64,000 nucleotides of DNA from Daphnia pulex. Its lineage: Eukaryota; Arthropoda; Branchiopoda; Diplostraca; Daphniidae. Position 1 is the first letter of the stretch. Each line of letters opens with the position of its first letter. The notes under the pieces were generated by a model that made no database searches, was not told the origin of the DNA, and saw only the letters and a list, made by a program, of their open reading frames with translations. The DNA lies in contig NC_060026.1 in the NCBI RefSeq assembly GCF_021134715.1, positions 2,418,001 to 2,482,000 of the forward strand, given 5' to 3'. This document shows, one piece after another, positions 58,501 through 64,000 of the stretch. The position numbers were made by a program, and so were the translations under genes.

Positions 58501-59898
58501 GAATCTCTTCATCGTCAAGTCGGGTAGCTAGAACGCAGTGATCTCCACAGGAAGCAGTACCAATAAACTGACGAACTTGTTTCACGTAACGCTAAACCAA
58601 AAATAACATGAACATGAAAGCAACGTGAATGAATAACCGAAAGATAAATATGGTTGACAAATTCAGGTTTACCTCATTATTTTTGGTATCCCAGAACATG
58701 ACATAGCTCTCTGGCTTATTCCTTTTGTGGAAATGATAAACTAGGGTATTAGAAAAGCAAGTCCACATGTAGTCATGTTTGACCTGAGCCAAGTAGATGA
58801 ACGAATCTATGGCAAAAGCTAGACGGAGAGAGTGACCTTCCCAGCTTAAACCAGCAATTTGGTTTCCTGGTAACTTCATGGTCCTAATTAATTTTCCGAG
58901 AGGAGTATAAAAATTGATGCTGTTCTGGTTCGGTCCAGGATTTGAATCAGATGAACGGCCGGCAATAGCTAATATTGTGCCATCATGATTCCACTGGCAG
59001 TCAACTGGTTTAAGTTGAGTATTAATTAAAATAGGGTTGTCATCTTGGTCGCTTTTCATCAATTGTAGAGTGCCGTTGGTAAATAAAATTGCTAAAGATG
59101 GATTTTCTGGGTAGATGGAATACTTGAACCATTTCAGCGCAACCAGGTTACACTCTGCCTTCAAACCGAGTTTCATCTGCAAATGTAGTAGCAAAAGTAA
59201 ATTTATTAAAATCAAGCTATTATCTGTCCATCTGTCAAAAAGGGAATACATACTATGAATGTCCCTGCACTGTCATAAAGGTGTACTTCCCCATTGCTTA
59301 TTCCAAATAATATCATTTTTGAGTCTGGTGACCAGTCAACTTGACTAAGTTGGACATTCTTCAGGTCACGTCCCCATAAACGGTTACCATCGACACTTCC
59401 TACAATAACAGCACCATCTTCGTAAACAATGCAGATTTTTTGGCCATCACCATTCCATGTCATTCCTGTTACCACAGACTTGTTTCTATTGTTTATCATT
59501 TCTTCGTGCCAGGTTCCTGAATAAATAAAGCATGATATATAGAAACATAATTATTTTTTACCTCAAACACTGTTAAAACCTTTAAAGAAAACCCAGACGA
59601 TTATCAAGCCATTCTGGTCACTGGTTGTCAACTTCTGGCTAGTTTCATTCCACACTGCAATGCTCACACATCCATTGTGCCCTTCTAAGGTTTGATTTGC
59701 AGAAAGATTGGACTGTTGTTGTTGGGCTTGACCAATTGAATTAGGTACATTCTGATTCTGATTGGAATCCAACCGAACAATTTTCAAGAGACCATCGTCG
59801 CCCCCACAAGCTAAATATCCATTTTCTTTGTCCCAGGCAATGCATTTTAACAAAATGCTGTTTGGAATAGCAATTTTTTTACTGAGGTAGACAAACAT
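55526..59898 (-). CDS. WDR35: WD repeat protein 35 / IFT121, complete copy
   Basis: Fourteen exons are predicted: 59580-59898, 59254-59516, 58673-59176, 58309-58591, 58025-58244, 57848-57937, 57639-57786, 57345-57558, 57117-57288, 56689-57025, 56395-56607, 55960-56328, 55762-55886 and 55526-55694, giving about 1141 residues (human about 1180). The start [13 protein letters not shown], the WD40 blocks ([52 protein letters not shown]), [19 protein letters not shown], the TPR-like helical part ([14 protein letters not shown]) and the paired C-terminal CxxC zinc motifs ending SCPLCHSPI match the family. It is a core subunit of intraflagellar transport complex A, needed for retrograde transport and cargo entry in cilia. 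A retained-intron reading at 57787-57847 was rejected because splicing restores SFERRDVWD. Confidence 0.94.
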
Positions 59899-59965
59899 CT
59901 TCTTGTGGTTACAAGCTTCTGTTTGAATACACTTGTCAATGCCAGTTGCCAGTTAGTGTTTCAGT

Positions 59966-60299
59966 CCTGTAACCATGGAAATATGTTTTGAGGGCTTGTC
60001 AAATATCTGCAGTTGCTCTAATAAAAGAAAATTAAACCCACCTGTCACTCCTGTCGTCCTCGTCCTCCGGCCACCTGTTTGTTTACTGTTTTTAAATTCC
60101 ACAAAAAAAAAACGAATAAAAAATACTAAAGTAGTTCTTAGTTCTTACATTTTGTATTGAATCGAGACGACAAGAGAGAAATAAATGAAAAAGAAACAGG
60201 ATAATTAAGTAAAACGGCTGAAGCTGAAGACATGGGAGTATTGTGGGAGGTTGGGAGGGATAGTGATTATTTATGTGATTATCCATTATACTGGAAGCT
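59966..60299. other. Region between WDR35 and APC
   Basis: This lies outside the palindrome; no left-arm partner is seen. It contains the 3' flank of APC and the upstream region of WDR35, both on the minus strand. No gene. Confidence 0.45.
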
Positions 60300-63200
60300 T
60301 TAAAGAGCAGTGACCCGGAATTTCCTTTTGTCTTCCGTTTCGGCACTAGAAGAGGAATTTGAGACATCAAAGCTTGGTGATGGAGGAGTAGGAAGAGTAG
60401 GGGTAGTCGGCGTACTCGACTGGCTGCTGGAACGCCCGAAACGCGGAAGCCGGAAAGGTAGCCGACTCGGTGGGGATCGTTTATCACTAGACGGGCTATT
60501 GACGGTGGCCGGGGAGATGACGGGCACCTGCTGAGTATTGGAGAAGGAACTCAATTTCTCGAATGTTCCACTTGACACGATGGGTCTTGGCGTTTGATCG
60601 GGACTGCAACCCGTACCGACGGATTTATCTTCTGTACTCGGTTTGGCATTGTCTCCTCGGCTGATCCACTTTCTGACGTCCGGCTGATCCGATTTCTGTT
60701 TGCTACGGCTCTCTTCAACTTGCTTCCACAAGCTGGCGATTTTACTCGTCACCACCTTTTTCGGCGGCGTACGCTTCTGCGGCGGGGTTGACGACGACGT
60801 CTGCTCGTCCACTCCGCTCCACGTTGTCGTCACCGACGTCGAATCCGAACCGATGCTAGCGCTGCTGACCGAACGTCGGCTTAATGCCGGGCTGCCTTTC
60901 GATCGGGGGGACGAGAGAGGGCTCGGCCCATTGTTGAAACGACTGGGTTTTTTAGGTAGAGCCGGTTTAGCTGCCGGGGCGACTTTCGGTTTGGGCGGAA
61001 CTTTGGGAGGGATTTTGACCGATTGCTCTTCTTCCTTAGCAGCTGCACCTTCAGGAGATGAAGACTTCTCCTTGGTGAACGTCCCTTGCTTGCCGAGAAC
61101 CGCCAATGGCGGATGCTGAGAATCAATGACGGGGACACTCTCCGATTTCGGCGGGCTTGACTTGAGCGAAGCTACCGAAGACCTAGAGGCCATTTCCAGC
61201 GAGCGTCTCTTAAGTGGTTGAGTGTCCTGCTCTGCCACCGGAAGCTGCCGAGGACTGCACGGAGCGCTGCTGACTCGTGGACTTTTGCTGTTGGATCGCA
61301 GTCGGACTTGGGATTCGAGAACGGGAACTGAAGGGTATTTGGATTTCTGTGACTGGGTCGTGTTTTGGCGTAAAGCTGACGTTCGGTTAGGACGGACAGG
61401 GCTCGGACTAGCAGGGCTGGCGCTTCGACCTCGAGACTGAGTTGCTCGCGAAACTGGTGTGGTCTTGGTTCCATTCATTTTAGCCGGTGAAGGTGTCATT
61501 GCTGTATGAACTTGTTGTTGTTGTTGTTGTTGCTGAGGTGGAGATGAGTTCACGACTGGGCGGTTAGGTCCGTTAACAGGAGCAACGCGAACGGGACACA
61601 AAACCCGACGACGACCACGAATTCCTTTGACAGTATTGGGATCTTCCAGGAATTTCTGATCATCGGGTCGAACGATTTTAGTCTTGGTCCGCATTTCTCC
61701 CATTTCGTTGTTTTCTAATCCATCTTGATGCAACGCCATTTGCTTGGCTCGATGGCTCAGGGATCTGTCAACGGGATTAGAGTTACAATTAGAATTCGAA
61801 TCATTCTTAGGCCATTATTTTCAATAACAATTTTACCTTTCCGATTCCGACTCGTTGGATACCAGACTAAGCGTTTCGCAATCCAGCATACAATCTTCAC
61901 TAATCAATTCGGATGAATTGCTCTTCTGCCGGTTCAATTTCACCTCCTCTTTCAAGGTGCGAATGACAGCTTTGGCATCCATCTCTAAGGCGGACAATTC
62001 AGAGGCACTCATACTCTTCTGGTTTGCGGATTCCGTCGTTTCGATTTTCCCTGTCGACGTTTCTCCATCCGATCCGGTCGTGTTGGACGAGGAAATGGTT
62101 TGCGTCATGAAACGCTCCCTTTCCAAGGATCTGCGCTGTTTGGCCGTTTTCTTGACCTCGTCGCAGTTATTCAGAGTCGAGTTGTCCGGATGGAATCCGT
62201 TTCCCACGCTCTCCTCCACCGGATTGGCGTTGAGGGTGTAAGTCTGGTAGCGTTCCTTTTCGGCCTGGCGCCGGTCGCGCGGCGTAAGCTTCCGTCTCTC
62301 TCCGGTCGGCGACGATGACACGCTGCTGTCCGTGTTGGCGTTCTCGTCGACCGTGTGTTCCATGATGGCCAGCTGAGTCAGCAGTCCTTCGCGGCGCTGC
62401 TCGTCGTCAAAGTAGGAAGGATCCAGGACGCTGCAGGTCAAACTGGCGAAAGAATCCGTCACCTTGGAGACCATCAAGTCAGCCGGAGGTTTTGTGTTCT
62501 CGATGCGGAAGGAAGTCGAGGTGGTCATATTGGACTGCTCGGTAGCAATCACCAAGCCGGAAGAGAGAGCTTGCTTCAGTAATGGATTAGCTCCGTTGAC
62601 TGGTGTTCGCCCTCGATTGCTCTCCGTCTGACTCGATTGTTGGGTTTTTCTGGTCAGCGAAGGCGACTTTCTAGTCGAGTCCGTCCAGCTTGCGGCTCCG
62701 TCGATGAAGCTGGATGTTAAAGACGGGAAGTGCTCGAGATCGTTGCACTGGGACGATCCATCCAGCGAGTCTTGGCTCTGAATCTGAGCAGCTACCTGGT
62801 TGGCTTCCATGCGAATGAGTGACGAATGCGTCATGGATGGAGGGCCGTTCGGGTCCGATTCTTCTAATTTGACCACAACGTCTGACGGATCGATTGCGTG
62901 GCCGGTATAGTTGGAAGCTGAAGCAGAGAAAGCGGAAAACGAGCTGCTGGTTGTGACTGTCACAGTCGATGGAGAAGCACTTGCTTGGCCGTCGCCAGCT
63001 CGTCTTACTCCACCGCTCCAGCTCTGACTGGTGGGAATTTTGGCTCCAGAACTTTTGGTCGCTTTGGTTTTCTTGGTTTGGTCCGAGCGGCCATCGAGGT
63101 AGTCGCTCTTGGATTTCGGCATTCCCCAGCTGATGCAACTGTCCAGCAAAGCTTGGTCTTCCGCCGATGGCTCATCCTCATTCGAATTCACACTCAGTGA

Positions 63201-64000
63201 GCTCAGGGAGCTATTGCGAGAGAAAGTGACTGGCGTGTCCTCCACTTTGTAAGAATAACGGTAGTCCAGGTCCACGCTCGTGTTATTGCTGCATCCGCTG
63301 GCTCCCATTCGGCTCGAGCCTTGACTCGAATGACGAGAACGTCGACCGCTCGTCCGGGCCACTTCGGACGAGCTCTTGACGCGCGTCGCCATTTGCCGGA
63401 CGTTGGTAAACGGCCCATGAAGGGGTGGTACTCTCTACAGAGACAAACGAAACCAATAAAATGAATGGCAATTTCAGACTACTTCATAAATGTCATCTCT
63501 TACTTCTTTGGAGGAGGCGGAAGAAGCCGATTTTGGAAGTTCCATGGGTGGGCGAGAAGAGCGACTCTTCTGCACTCCGTTGGATGGCGGCGGAGGAGGA
63601 GCTGATGAGGTAGACTTGGAGGAAATGCTCGAAGTTCGAGGCGGAGGTACAGGTTTGGCCGTTGGTTTGGCCGACCTGATACAGGCGTAGAGCATTTCGT
63701 CGTCGTCATCGTCGTCGTCATCTTCGACATCACTTACAATGTCACGGACGTTGCCTTTGGACAGGCAGGAATCAATACTGTGACTGGGTGGGATGCTGGA
63801 TGATCGGGCCGCCGGCTGGGAGAACTCTTGAACGCTAGCCGATTTGGGAACATGTGGGCGAAAGACGGGCGGAGCAACTGTTTCCGTGGTGGCGGGTTTA
63901 CAGGATTTCGCCGGTTGCGGTGCAGGTTGTCGACTCGTTGGCTTTCCTTGCGTGATGATTTCCAGGAGTAAATCATCTTCGCTGCCGCTCTCTTCGCTCC
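60300..64000 (-). CDS. APC: Adenomatous polyposis coli (APC) homologue, 3' part
   Basis: Three exons are visible (63504 to beyond 64000, 61837-63434, 60300-61764); the 5' part is outside the window, so the armadillo repeats are not seen. Beta-catenin-binding type 20-residue repeats appear as VEDTPVTFSRNSSLSSLS, with SAMP-like axin-binding motifs near DDLLLEIITQGKP, DEMLYACIRSAKP and ALLDSCISWGMPKSKSD. FASLTCSVLD, RRQAEKERYQTYTL and RRSLERERF lie further on. The last exon is basic, Ser/Pro-rich (KIASLWKQVEESRSKQKS, RLPFRLPRFG) and ends KFRVTAL. APC scaffolds the beta-catenin destruction complex in Wnt signalling and binds microtubules. The donor at 63503 (GTAAGA) was chosen over reading on to a stop at 63474. 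Confidence 0.9.

Noticed and set aside
63474-63503. APC frame continuing as VRDDIYEVV to a stop
   Set aside because: The GTAAGA donor at 63503 with the acceptor at 63435 keeps frame into the 20-residue repeat exon, so this stretch is intronic.

Overview
The window is animal nuclear DNA. Short introns (about 60-100 bp in most genes), a divergent histone quartet with stem-loop 3' ends, and Tyr-Tyr-Thr repeat proteins next to short collagen-like secreted proteins point to a branchiopod crustacean, most likely Daphnia (inferred from gene content; no search was possible).

Region 1 (1-31 kb). Six small TATA-driven genes for secreted proteins with short Gly-X-Y tails lie in two groups of three (1.4-6.4 kb and 23.8-30.6 kb). 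They flank ordinary single-copy genes: ALG10 (+), YEATS4/GAS41 (+), XRN1/pacman (-) and TARDBP/TBPH, the TDP-43 orthologue (+). TBPH has an unusually His/Gln-rich C-terminal region, two alternative ends, and TG-rich tracts beside the early end and downstream of the late end.

Region 2 (about 30.9-60.0 kb). This is one large palindrome centred near 43.5 kb. Each arm carries, from outside in: WDR35/IFT121 sequence; a histone quartet (H3, H4, H2B, H2A; no H1); a decayed protein-kinase gene; a decayed tandem array of Tyr-Tyr-Thr repeat genes; a TTAA-flanked piggyBac-like MITE; a foldback element; and an unrecognised putative exon. The arms look almost identical from about 31.13 to 42.4 kb and their mirror, and clearly diverged near the centre and at the outermost 0.2 kb. 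WDR35 is complete (14 exons) only in the right arm. The left copy has lost about 3.66 kb and is a pseudogene. The eight histone genes are all intact, so the palindrome doubles histone dose.

Region 3 (60-64 kb). The 3' part of an APC gene (-), carrying beta-catenin- and axin-binding type motifs and ending in a possible PDZ ligand, runs off the right edge.

Exon coordinates come from reading GT/AG sites and checking that frames join; they are predictions. Comparisons between arms were made by eye, so identity is described qualitatively.
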